From Myxococcales bacterium (lineage in GTDB: Bacteria > Myxococcota_A > Polyangia > Polyangiales > Polyangiaceae): a stretch of 7,728 nt of DNA. This document shows positions 1 to 6,177 of the stretch, piece by piece; positions within the stretch are counted from its first letter, which is position 1; every line of letters starts with the position of its first letter. The notes under the pieces are model-generated. The model made no database searches. It had not been told where the DNA came from and worked only from the letters and a program-made list of their open reading frames with translations. The stretch covers positions 1-7,728 of the forward strand of contig JAHFDX010000165.1 of assembly GCA_023248785.1 (NCBI GenBank), written 5' to 3'. A program made the translations under genes and the position numbers.

Positions 1-1
1 T

Positions 2-661
2 GCGAACGAAAAGGGGGCGCACTACATCCTGCCAGACGGTTGTATCGACTTCCTTTTCCAAGGCAACGAGCTCCAGGTGGTCGGAACAATGTCCCGAGCG
101 ATTTCTGTCCAGTTCGATGGGCGGAGTCGCTACCTTGGCGTGCGGTTTAGGCCAGGAGGTGCTGTGCCGTTTCTTCGTGTCCCCGCCTCGGATCTTACCG
201 ATCGCGTTGAGTGTGCCGGCTCAATTCTTGGCGCGGATGCAAGATGGCTTTGCGAGCGACTTTCCGACGAAGAAAATTCAAAAGTGCGAATCGCTACCCT
301 TGAGCGGTACTTGTCCGCGCGTGTTGAAAAGGGAGTGTCTTCCGTAGACCGCAGGATTTCGTGGGCGGTAGAGAGCATCGGAAGAGATCCCTCGCTGCAG
401 GTGAGCTGTGTGGCAAACCAACTTCGTCTGTCGCGCCAGCATCTGCGGAGGCTTTTTCTTGAGCAGACAGGGCTGTCGCCGAAAGCGTTTTCGCGCGTGG
501 CACGGCTTACAAAGTTCGTCGAGGCACAGCGCGCGGACGAATCACTCGTCAACGCGGCGTTTGCTGCGGGCTATTCGGATCAGGCGCATATGAATCACGA
601 ATTTCGCGAGCTCGTCGGAACGACGCCCGGTGCGTTCATTCGTAACATCACACATTCGTAG
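2..661 (+). CDS. AraC-family transcriptional regulator, 5'-truncated by the window edge
   Basis: The protein is a DNA-binding transcription factor. The frame is open from base 2, giving 219 visible residues with no stop upstream, so the true start lies before the window. The GTG at 77 and ATG at 89 are internal: the codons before them read HYILPDGCIDFLF, a conserved segment of the N-terminal sensor domain in AraC proteins of the 'LPDGCID' type. That domain continues with a GVRFRPGGAVPFL segment and a VPASDLTDRV segment typical of the same group. The C-terminal ~100 residues (visible residues about 115-216) are the double helix-turn-helix: LSRQHLRRLFLEQTGLSPK is the first recognition unit, followed by the FAAGYSDQAHMNHEFRELVGTTPGAF signature split over the second. 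Effector and targets cannot be read from the sequence. No neighbour in the window is clearly its target, and the genes it controls may lie upstream. Confidence 0.93.
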   Translation, partial: ANEKGAHYILPDGCIDFLFQGNELQVVGTMSRAISVQFDGRSRYLGVRFRPGGAVPFLRVPASDLTDRVECAGSILGADARWLCERLSDEENSKVRIATLERYLSARVEKGVSSVDRRISWAVESIGRDPSLQVSCVANQLRLSRQHLRRLFLEQTGLSPKAFSRVARLTKFVEAQRADESLVNAAFAAGYSDQAHMNHEFRELVGTTPGAFIRNITHS

Positions 662-697
662 CGCAGTTCGTAACGCAGTTCGTAACGCAGTTCGTAA
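662..697. repeat. Three perfect 12-bp tandem repeats (CGCAGTTCGTAA)
   Basis: The unit CGCAGTTCGTAA occurs three times head to tail (662-673, 674-685, 686-697), directly after the TAG stop of the AraC gene. Because the unit is 12 bp, its TAA falls in the AraC reading frame every time, so the gene ends in four successive in-frame stops. The last codons of the gene (ACACATTCGTAG) share the TTCGTA core. This suggests the repeat grew from the gene end by slippage or small duplication. No function is evident. Confidence 0.9.
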
Positions 698-745
698 CAA
701 CCGTGGAACGCGCCTTCGGGTTCCATTTGTACAAGACGGAGTCGC

Positions 746-770
746 TGAACCCAGACTACTTTCAGGTTCA
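746..770. repeat. Left terminal hairpin of the palindromic element
   Basis: TGAACC (746-751) pairs with GGTTCA (765-770) around a 13-nt loop. It is the counterpart of the right-hand hairpin at 979-1001. Aligning the left arm's reverse complement to the right arm keeps the stem pairs while the bases change. Confidence 0.5.
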
Positions 771-978
771 TATGATCGCCCCCCCCGCCATGTCATCCTG
801 AGCTCGCACCGGCCTTAGGCCGGATGGTTGGGAAAGAACATGGCGCTCAACTCAAATCACCAATGTTTTCATTCCATGTTCTTAGGAGCGACCAGAGGGA
901 GCGAAGGGCCCCCTCTGATATCTGGGGGGTCCTTCGGCTTCGCCTCAGGATGACATGGCGGCGGGGGGGCGCTCGCAT

Positions 979-1001
979 CACCCTGAAGGTGCTCTAGGGT
1001 G
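979..1001. repeat. Right terminal hairpin of the palindromic element
   Basis: CACCCT (979-984) pairs with AGGGTG (996-1001) around an 11-nt loop. In alignment with the left hairpin, two stem positions show compensatory changes (a G-C pair replaced by C-G, and an A-T pair replaced by C-G), which supports a conserved hairpin at both ends of the element. Confidence 0.5.
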
Positions 1002-1010
1002 CCGTGCTTG

Positions 1011-1016
1011 AAGGAG
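1011..1016 (+). promoter_or_regulatory. Ribosome binding site AAGGAG fixing the VOC gene start
   Basis: AAGGAG lies 6 nt before the ATG at 1023. It selects that ATG over an in-frame GTG at 999, which has no comparable site and lies inside the right terminal hairpin of the repeat. Confidence 0.8.
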
Positions 1017-1022
1017 TCCGTC

Positions 1023-1421
1023 ATGCCAAAGCCTGTTCGAGCAAAGAAACTGACACCGATTCTGTTCGTTCCCGAAGTCGAGCCCTGTGTGCCATTTTGG
1101 ACCGAGCGACTTGGATACAAAGTGATCGCCGAGGTCAAAGACGAGGGAAAGCTGGCCTTCGTGCTCCTCGCCAACGGTGAGGTTCATATCATGTACCAAA
1201 CGCGAAAAAGCCTCGCGAAGGACATGCATCAACTCAGCGAAAGTGACGGGCACACAAGCGCGTGTCTTTACATCGATGTCGAGAGCCTCGACGCCGTCGA
1301 GAAGGCACTCGCAGGTGTGCCCATTGTGATCCCGCGGCGGACAACGTTTTACGGTGCGACCGAAGTCGCCGAGCGCGAGCCATCAGGCAACCTGGTCGTG
1401 TTTGCGGAGCATGCGGACTGA
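1023..1421 (+). CDS. VOC-superfamily (glyoxalase/bleomycin-resistance-like) protein, 132 aa
   Basis: A small soluble protein with the paired beta-alpha-beta-beta-beta modules of the vicinal oxygen chelate fold. The first module starts KLTPILFVPEVEPCVPFW (residues 9-26, strand then helix) and continues ERLGYKVIAEV, the usual 'fY...lGF.v' pattern. The second module has CLYIDVESLDAVEKAL (81-96) and ends REPSGNLVVFAEHAD, matching the family's 'DP.GN.i.f.e' ending. Canonical VOC metal ligands are poorly kept: Thr/Pro stand where the first-strand His usually sits, Ser/Ala where the third ligand usually sits, and only the terminal Glu129 is in a ligand-like place. A metal-dependent glyoxalase I activity is therefore unlikely; a binding or stress-resistance role is possible, and the substrate is unknown. 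The protein has no signal peptide and is cytoplasmic. It is followed by a separate lipoprotein gene in the same direction, 112 bp on, with no sign of coupling. Confidence 0.88.
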   Translation: MPKPVRAKKLTPILFVPEVEPCVPFWTERLGYKVIAEVKDEGKLAFVLLANGEVHIMYQTRKSLAKDMHQLSESDGHTSACLYIDVESLDAVEKALAGVPIVIPRRTTFYGATEVAEREPSGNLVVFAEHAD

Positions 1422-1533
1422 AGCGTGTCCCCAGCGTCCTGGGCTGTGCCACATTGGCACTGCCACAGCGCAATAATACGTGCAAATTGTTGACCTCGTT
1501 GCCGGCATGTCGCGTGCACCTGCCAAGCACGGA

Positions 1534-2094
1534 ATGCGAACGAGAAACAAGCCGCTAAAAACCGCCTTCGTAGTTACATTTTCAACGGCCGCGTTTGCGA
1601 ATGGTTGCGCAGGGCGCACGGTCGAGGAGGGTGCCAACATCAATGCACCCGCCGTGTGTAGCGCAACCAACTGCAACGAAGTGGATGCGGGAGACGCGGG
1701 GCCGAAATCTGCGTGCCCCGCCGCGGTTCCTTCAGGGGCATGCGAAGGGGATGCGAAGTGCAAGTACACGGAGACTCCGCAGGGTTGTCCCCCCGCCGAC
1801 GTGGAGGTGCAGTGCCAACACGGAAGTTGGAAGTATCTGACCGTGTATGCCTGCAATCCACCTGCGAACGTGTGTCCAAGTACGATCCCGATAAGTGGTT
1901 CCGCGTGTGGCTTTGCGAATGGCTTTACGTGCAACTATCCAAATTCCAGCGGCCCCCAGTGCCCTGACAATAGCGTCGTCTGTCAGAACGGAAAGTGGAA
2001 GATGCTCGTTGCGTCGTGCAATCCGCCCCCGCCCACGCGCGACGCGGGCAGCTCACCAACGAAAGAGACCGACGCATCACGCGCATCACCGTAG
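1534..2094 (+). CDS. Cys-rich lipoprotein with two tandem six-cysteine domains, 186 aa
   Basis: I chose the ATG at 1534 because it places a lipoprotein signal peptide at the N-terminus: basic MRTRNKPLK, hydrophobic TAFVVTFSTAAFA, then ANGC with the lipid-accepting Cys25. Upstream in-frame GTG 1480 and ATG 1507 would bury this signal. Ribosome binding sites are weak at all three. The mature protein has a short linker with DAGDAG, then two homologous domains (residues about 61-110 and 114-165). Each follows C-P-x3-P...C...C-x-Y...C-P...C-Q-x-G-x-W-K...C-N-P-P. The six Cys of the first are 61, 70, 76, 85, 94 and 107; those of the second are 114, 125, 133, 143, 150 and 162. This suggests three disulfides per domain in an oxidising compartment. 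A proline-rich, charged tail follows. The pattern recalls Cys-rich domains common in myxobacterial surface lipoproteins, but the function is unknown. The gene converges on the minus-strand operon with only 30 bp between stops. Confidence 0.82.
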   Translation: MRTRNKPLKTAFVVTFSTAAFANGCAGRTVEEGANINAPAVCSATNCNEVDAGDAGPKSACPAAVPSGACEGDAKCKYTETPQGCPPADVEVQCQHGSWKYLTVYACNPPANVCPSTIPISGSACGFANGFTCNYPNSSGPQCPDNSVVCQNGKWKMLVASCNPPPPTRDAGSSPTKETDASRASP

Positions 2095-2124
2095 AGGCGA
2101 GGGTTTGCGTGATTGCAGATCCCG

Positions 2125-3615
2125 CTACTTATGGAGCTTCCACACTTTGCCGTCCCAGCCAAAGTACAGGTAGTTGCTGTCGGTCCCTAGCATCGGAGGC
2201 AGGCCATCTTTGAACAAGCGCTCTTCGGGTGGATTTGAATCAGGCCCCACGCGAATCAACCCGTTGATGCCCGAATACAGATGTTTGCCGTCAAACAAGA
2301 AATGTTGATTGGACCCGGACAGTTTTTTGACCTTCGGCGCGCCGCCATCCGCGGAGACCGTCGCGTCGGCCGACACCTGGTAGATGCCGCCATCGTTCCA
2401 TTGGCCCCAAAAACACAGCGTTTCACTGCACGCGAGCGACCTTCGCCCCGATGAGGAGTTCGTGTCCACCATCTTTGTTGCGGTCGAGAGATCGAGTGGC
2501 ATCCGATAAATTGCCGATGGACCATCGAGCTCCACGACAACCGATTTGCTCGTGATCGCCATGGTGTCGGGGATGGGCTCGCTAATGCCAGGACTCGTCG
2601 CGGTGCCCGTTTTTGGATCGGACGCGGAGAAGCGGTACACGTACTTCGCGCCCGATTGAACGCGGATCGTCAGGTAAATGTGCGTGCTGTTGGAACGAAT
2701 CCCGTAAATCTGGGCGACCTTGTCGGGCAGAGGCACGAGCTCAGGGGTGTCTTTGATTGAGTTCTTGTCGACGCGATAAAGCACCGGCCACTGTTCCCAA
2801 TTGTTGTCTTTGAGAACGAAGTTCACCCAGTAGATGTGCTTATCCGAAATCCAAAAGGGCTGTCCTTCGTTTCGAAGATCGATCAATGCAACTGCTTCAG
2901 TATTTCCGGTGGAGAGATCGATTCGGAAAACACCTCCGCGGTTGTCCACAACGCCGGCATCGGCGGGGGTGTCGTGCGTACGCCCGGAAACATAGAGGTA
3001 GTTTCCGTCGACTTGCCCTGAATAAAAGTCGAACGGCTGTGGAGCGACCTTGTTCGGCAGGTAGTAGACGATTGGCGGCGCGGATGCAGAGGTGAGCTCG
3101 GTGTCGTAGAGAACAATGCGCGCTGTCCCTGCGATCGAAACCTCTCCTCGAAGCGACTCTCCGCGTGCATAGGAGTCGTCGGCGCCGAACAGACTGGGAT
3201 CGGCTTCAATCGAAACGAGCGTTCGAATCGGTCCCATGTCTGGCGACAGCCAGTCAATGTAGCGCTCGGCAATCTTCAGAGCACCGTTGTAACGCCCACT
3301 CTCCACTTTGAAGTTTCCCTTGTTTTTCAGGGCTTCGGGCTTGGGTAGCTGGACTTGCAAATCTTGGTAGTCGTGATCGGTGTAGTCCTGCACACGGATT
3401 TCGTACGCAACGCGAATGTGGTGCTCGTTCGTCGAGGGCTCGTACGGATAGCGAGCGGCCCCATCACCCTGCGCGGTGATGGAGAGAACAAGCCCGTCGG
3501 GCCTCACGTCCGCGGTTCCGCCATCGGCCGTCGCGTCCGCACCGTTTTTGTTTACCGAGTCGTCGCTGCATCCGATCCAAAACGCGCTGGCAATAAGTAG
3601 CAGCGCACGTTTCAT
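2125..3615 (-). CDS. Lipoprotein with N-terminal beta domain and C-terminal seven-repeat beta-propeller, 496 aa
   Basis: The signal peptide MKRALLLIASAFWIGC ends in lipobox WIGC (Cys16), followed by a disordered Asp/Ala/Gly linker to about residue 40. Residues ~42-190 look like an all-beta domain; IRVAYEIRVQDYTDHDYQDL followed by QVQLP resembles the opening of an Ig/DUF11-like module. From ~200 on, a short motif of the form (D/S)xx(Y/H)(L/I)Y recurs at residues 203, 257, 309, 355, 396, 442 and 479. Most copies are followed by an aromatic strand such as GGVFRIDL, VLYRVDK, YVYRFS, AIYRMPL or GIYQVSA. I read this as seven propeller blades, the last short and probably closed by the strand before the first. 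Cys396 and Cys401 sit in one blade and may form a disulfide. There are no catalytic motifs, so a binding role at the cell surface or periplasm is likely. The start overlaps the upstream gene's stop (ATGA), implying coupled expression with the 786-aa lipoprotein. Confidence 0.87.
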   Translation of the reverse strand: MKRALLLIASAFWIGCSDDSVNKNGADATADGGTADVRPDGLVLSITAQGDGAARYPYEPSTNEHHIRVAYEIRVQDYTDHDYQDLQVQLPKPEALKNKGNFKVESGRYNGALKIAERYIDWLSPDMGPIRTLVSIEADPSLFGADDSYARGESLRGEVSIAGTARIVLYDTELTSASAPPIVYYLPNKVAPQPFDFYSGQVDGNYLYVSGRTHDTPADAGVVDNRGGVFRIDLSTGNTEAVALIDLRNEGQPFWISDKHIYWVNFVLKDNNWEQWPVLYRVDKNSIKDTPELVPLPDKVAQIYGIRSNSTHIYLTIRVQSGAKYVYRFSASDPKTGTATSPGISEPIPDTMAITSKSVVVELDGPSAIYRMPLDLSTATKMVDTNSSSGRRSLACSETLCFWGQWNDGGIYQVSADATVSADGGAPKVKKLSGSNQHFLFDGKHLYSGINGLIRVGPDSNPPEERLFKDGLPPMLGTDSNYLYFGWDGKVWKLHK

Positions 3616-5972
3616 TTCCTCACCTCGATCTTAAAGAAGCGAACCGTCGACCACCCGTGCGTACCGCCGTTGCCTCCCATGACCACGGCGGGCCCGTTGA
3701 TGTTGCGTCGATTGCCAGGATTGGATGAACATGGAGTTCCTTCGAGAACTTCGCGCACACACGAGGGGCACTTGATGTTGGGATCGATCTTGAACGTGAT
3801 CGTGTGCGAATTTCCATCGGGGAGCGCCATTCCGACCCCTCCAGGGATCATGGGTTGCGGATCGCCGGTGTAACAGAAATCGTAAACACCTCCGGTGCCA
3901 CTCGATCCAGTTTGCCACTCCCCTCCGTCGATTTTCGCCGAAACTGCGTGGCTCATGTAAACGAATCCCGAACCGCAGACTCCGCCGTAGCCAGCCTGTG
4001 CTGTGACAGCGACTTCGTCACCAGGGTAAACGACCGATGGTGTCGAGAACGCGCCCGTGCATCCTGACGTGTACGCCGACGATCCGATGTACCCTCCGCC
4101 CGTCGCGTTGCAGGTGGCTTCGACCTTCGCGGTCGCGATCGCTTGGCCAAGCTCGATCTTGAGGGTGGGCCCTTTGTCCTGTGCGATCTTCTGAGTGGCG
4201 GTGACCTTAATTTGATCCATTCCGCCTGTGTTCGTGCCGGGATCAGCTGTGTAGTACACGGTCGAGTCTGTACTCTCGAAGTTGTCTTTGTAGGTCGAGT
4301 TTACGCCGCTCGTAAAATGCCCGAGCTTGGGGTTGCTCTCGTATTTGTAGGTGATGTCCTTCGAAAGCTCTTGTCCTGCGTTTTTGATCGTAACGCGAAA
4401 CCCAGTCTTTTCGCCGCACGCGACGGTCGCTTGCGCGGGCGTAAAGATGACCTTGGGCATGCGAACTGTGATGTCCCAATCCTCCACAGGATTGGCGCGT
4501 GCTATGTCCCGCCACACCGCCATGTAGTCGTACACGCCAAGAATTTTCTCGACCACCGCCAATGCGCTGAGCGCCTTAAGGCTGGCGTCGCGCGTGAACT
4601 TCCACGCGGCTTCATTCCCAAAGAGTTGAATCATTACTTTGATTCGGAACTCTTCGAACAGCCAGTCGCGGAAGCTGCTGTTGTTCATCATCACGTTGGA
4701 GATCCCGAGGAGCGCACCCCGGAAATCGCCGCTGTAAATCATGTTACCGACGTTGATCAGATTGCCGTTGTAGGTCTGGGCGACGAGTTCCTTGATAAAC
4801 TCACCCATCCCGGACGAGCCCGTCATCTTGCCTAACCACTCGAAGTTTCCGAGCGAGAAGAACGCGGGGATGAAGAGATCGAGCAGGAATGCTTTGATGC
4901 TGACGAACCGTTTCTTGTCGGCCTGGTCTGCGGTAAGTCCGGAGCCTTCACCCGAACCGGCACCGACCATGCGAAGTTGGTACTTGCGTACGTCGTTCTC
5001 ATCGCGCACGGTACCCAGCCCAATCGGGCCGTAGTAAATGGGCGTGTACGCTCCGTTGCCGTTGATGACGTCGCCGACCGATCCGAGAACGCCGTTGAGG
5101 CCGTTCGTCGGTGGCAGCTCGAAATTCTGTTCCGCAGTAATCTGGCCATCGATATTGCGGCCGATGAAGACCCAACTTCGACGGCGCCATTCGTTCATCA
5201 ACGTGATCTGATTGATATCCGAGGAGGCGGTGCCGTCCTTGTCGCCAATGAGTACCGTCACGCCGCTCTTGGTCTCGGCGGGGTTGATGAGCACCATGTT
5301 CGTCGGAAGCTTCGACCACGTTGGATCAATCTCGACGAGCAGCTGTCCAACTTTGGTGCCAAGCGCGCTCCGGTCTGCATCGTTCGAGAGTTCAAGGAAC
5401 GTCAGGTTCGTTTTGAGCTTCTCGTCGAGGAACGCAGCGAGCGTGTCGACTTGGCGTTGACGGCTAATCAGATCCACCAACCCATCCCAATTCGCCGTCG
5501 GGTACCGCCACGACCACGCGTAGAGCCACAACAAATAGGCGGCTGTCGTCTTCGTCGAGATCGTGTCGGTTTGGCCCGGCCGAATCCATCCGAAGAGGAC
5601 AACTTTGCCCGACGAGTCGCTTACAAAGGCACCCTGTCGCCCCTTTGAGCCACCCGATACTTCGAACGAGCCGTCAGCGGATGGGCTCGTTGTCCCCAAG
5701 ATTCCATTAACGGTGAGCGATGTAACGCTTGTGCTGATCCCAGCGGGCAGCTCGATCTTGCCCTTGATTTTGGCCTCGGCCCACGTGAACGGCTCTTCTT
5801 TGCCTGCGTCGGGAAGGGTCACTGTGGCTGCGACGTCAGCGCGTGCGATCGCGTCCGAAGCGCCGCCGTCGCCCGCGGCCTGACTGTCATCCTTTGAACA
5901 CCCCACAAGTGCAGCGAGCAACAACCAAGATGACCACCGAGCAGACGCCGTCCACGTCAACTGCAATCCCAT
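3612..5972 (-). CDS. Large lipoprotein of unknown function, 786 aa, first gene of a two-gene operon
   Basis: The signal peptide has basic/aromatic SARWSSW, hydrophobic LLLAALVGC and lipobox LVGC (Cys25). A linker rich in Asp, Ala and Gly (about 26-60) follows. Residues ~66-130 read as a carboxypeptidase-regulatory-like beta sandwich (IKGKIELP...LTVNG...ADGSFEVSGG...VVLFGWI). It leads into a helical stretch, TKTTAAYLLWLYAWSW (140-155) then LVDLISRQRQVDTLAAFLDEKL, as in envelope lipoproteins where a 'T.AAYLL' helix follows this domain. The middle (~205-500) is unrecognised, with a hydrophobic patch AFLLDLFIPAFFSLG at 361-375. Residues ~505-620 look Ig-like. The last ~165 residues carry seven Cys, including a CPSC pair (735/738). 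No catalytic signature is evident. The start is set by GGAGGT 4 nt upstream. The protein is probably anchored in the envelope and works with the propeller lipoprotein translated from the same message. Confidence 0.85.
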   Translation of the reverse strand: MGLQLTWTASARWSSWLLLAALVGCSKDDSQAAGDGGASDAIARADVAATVTLPDAGKEEPFTWAEAKIKGKIELPAGISTSVTSLTVNGILGTTSPSADGSFEVSGGSKGRQGAFVSDSSGKVVLFGWIRPGQTDTISTKTTAAYLLWLYAWSWRYPTANWDGLVDLISRQRQVDTLAAFLDEKLKTNLTFLELSNDADRSALGTKVGQLLVEIDPTWSKLPTNMVLINPAETKSGVTVLIGDKDGTASSDINQITLMNEWRRRSWVFIGRNIDGQITAEQNFELPPTNGLNGVLGSVGDVINGNGAYTPIYYGPIGLGTVRDENDVRKYQLRMVGAGSGEGSGLTADQADKKRFVSIKAFLLDLFIPAFFSLGNFEWLGKMTGSSGMGEFIKELVAQTYNGNLINVGNMIYSGDFRGALLGISNVMMNNSSFRDWLFEEFRIKVMIQLFGNEAAWKFTRDASLKALSALAVVEKILGVYDYMAVWRDIARANPVEDWDITVRMPKVIFTPAQATVACGEKTGFRVTIKNAGQELSKDITYKYESNPKLGHFTSGVNSTYKDNFESTDSTVYYTADPGTNTGGMDQIKVTATQKIAQDKGPTLKIELGQAIATAKVEATCNATGGGYIGSSAYTSGCTGAFSTPSVVYPGDEVAVTAQAGYGGVCGSGFVYMSHAVSAKIDGGEWQTGSSGTGGVYDFCYTGDPQPMIPGGVGMALPDGNSHTITFKIDPNIKCPSCVREVLEGTPCSSNPGNRRNINGPAVVMGGNGGTHGWSTVRFFKIEVRK
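3620..3626 (-). promoter_or_regulatory. Ribosome binding site for the 496-aa lipoprotein, inside the upstream gene
   Basis: Read on the minus strand, GAGGTGA precedes the ATG at 3615 by 4 nt. It lies within the last codons of the 786-aa gene, whose TGA shares ATGA with this start. This is the usual layout for translational coupling. Confidence 0.6.
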
Positions 5973-5976
5973 GCGT

Positions 5977-5982
5977 ACCTCC
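5977..5982 (-). promoter_or_regulatory. Strong ribosome binding site (GGAGGT) of the two-lipoprotein operon
   Basis: On the minus strand, GGAGGT lies 4 nt before the ATG at 5972. It supports that start, with the lipoprotein signal peptide beginning directly after it. Confidence 0.75.
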
Positions 5983-6009
5983 GGCCCCTTGTGAAGATCA
6001 CGTACGCCT

Positions 6010-6023
6010 TGACTGATGAGTCA
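6010..6023. promoter_or_regulatory. Palindrome TGACT-GATG-AGTCA in the divergent intergenic region
   Basis: A perfect 5-bp dyad with a 4-bp spacer lies 37 bp upstream of the operon start at 5972 (minus) and about 155 bp upstream of the hydrolase start at 6178 (plus). The placement suits an operator for the minus-strand operon. No convincing -35/-10 pair was found on either strand in this 205-bp gap, so the regulatory role is inference. The stem is short enough to occur by chance. Confidence 0.25.
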
Positions 6024-6177
6024 GGACGCCACATGCGATCTCCATCGTGACTCGCAACATGAAGATGGGCCACAAACCCGCCTTTTTGTGTGGGTGATAC
6101 TCCGGATAAGTGCCCCCGCCGCATTCGTTACGCGCATGCTTCCGTACACACGAATACGACGGTTATCGTAGCGCACG

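Larger units (their letters stand above)
746..1001. repeat. Large nested palindromic repeat element (MITE/REP-like, non-coding)
   Basis: The core arms are 777-802 and 944-971. CTCAGGATGACATGGCGG on the right is matched exactly by the reverse complement of the left, after which a C-run/G-run closes both arms with a small indel. Outside the core the arms still pair imperfectly: 748-776 against 972-1000 match at 19 of 29 positions by hand count, ungapped. Inside are further inverted repeats: CCGGCCT/AGGCCGG at 809-823, AAGAACATGG/CCATGTTCTT at 834-843 and 874-883, and an imperfect GAGGGAGCGAAGG... arm around 896-946. The TGTCATCCTGAG...CGAAGCCGAAGG wording resembles repeats I know to be dispersed in many bacterial genomes. 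No coding capacity or transposase is visible, and I found no clear target-site duplication. It fills most of the gap between the AraC and VOC genes and, when transcribed, could act as a strong hairpin for both flanking units. Confidence 0.75.

Noticed and set aside
704..730. TGGAAC...GTTCCA hairpin followed by ATTTGT, a possible terminator for the AraC gene
   Set aside because: It has only six pairs and a weak T-run, and it overlaps the coding-like stretch.
1443..1469. Stem GCTGTG/CACAGC with inner TGCCA-CAT-TGGCA after the VOC gene, also a partial sigma-54-like TGGCAC
   Set aside because: There is no T-run after the stem, so it is not a convincing terminator. The expected TTGC element of a sigma-54 promoter is absent (CAGC instead).
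1383..1934. A 183-codon minus-strand open frame
   Set aside because: It is a shadow of the Cys-rich lipoprotein gene, whose signal peptide and duplicated domain make the plus strand the coding one.
3461..3482. Perfect 8-bp inverted repeat CCATCACC/GGTGATGG with a 6-nt loop
   Set aside because: It lies inside the 496-aa gene. About one such hairpin is expected by chance in a window this size, and there is no independent sign of function.
4143..4835. A 230-codon open frame on the plus strand
   Set aside because: It is antisense to the 786-aa lipoprotein gene, whose signal peptide, ribosome binding site and domain pattern are convincing. The translation has no recognisable domain and follows from GC-biased codon use.
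4977..5648. A 223-codon open frame on the plus strand
   Set aside because: It is again antisense to the 786-aa gene, and Arg/Val-rich with no domain logic or ribosome binding site.
6071..6090. CACAAA/TTTGTG inverted repeat in the divergent intergenic region
   Set aside because: It is a short stem driven by A/T runs. It is not near a convincing promoter and is too weak to call a regulatory site.
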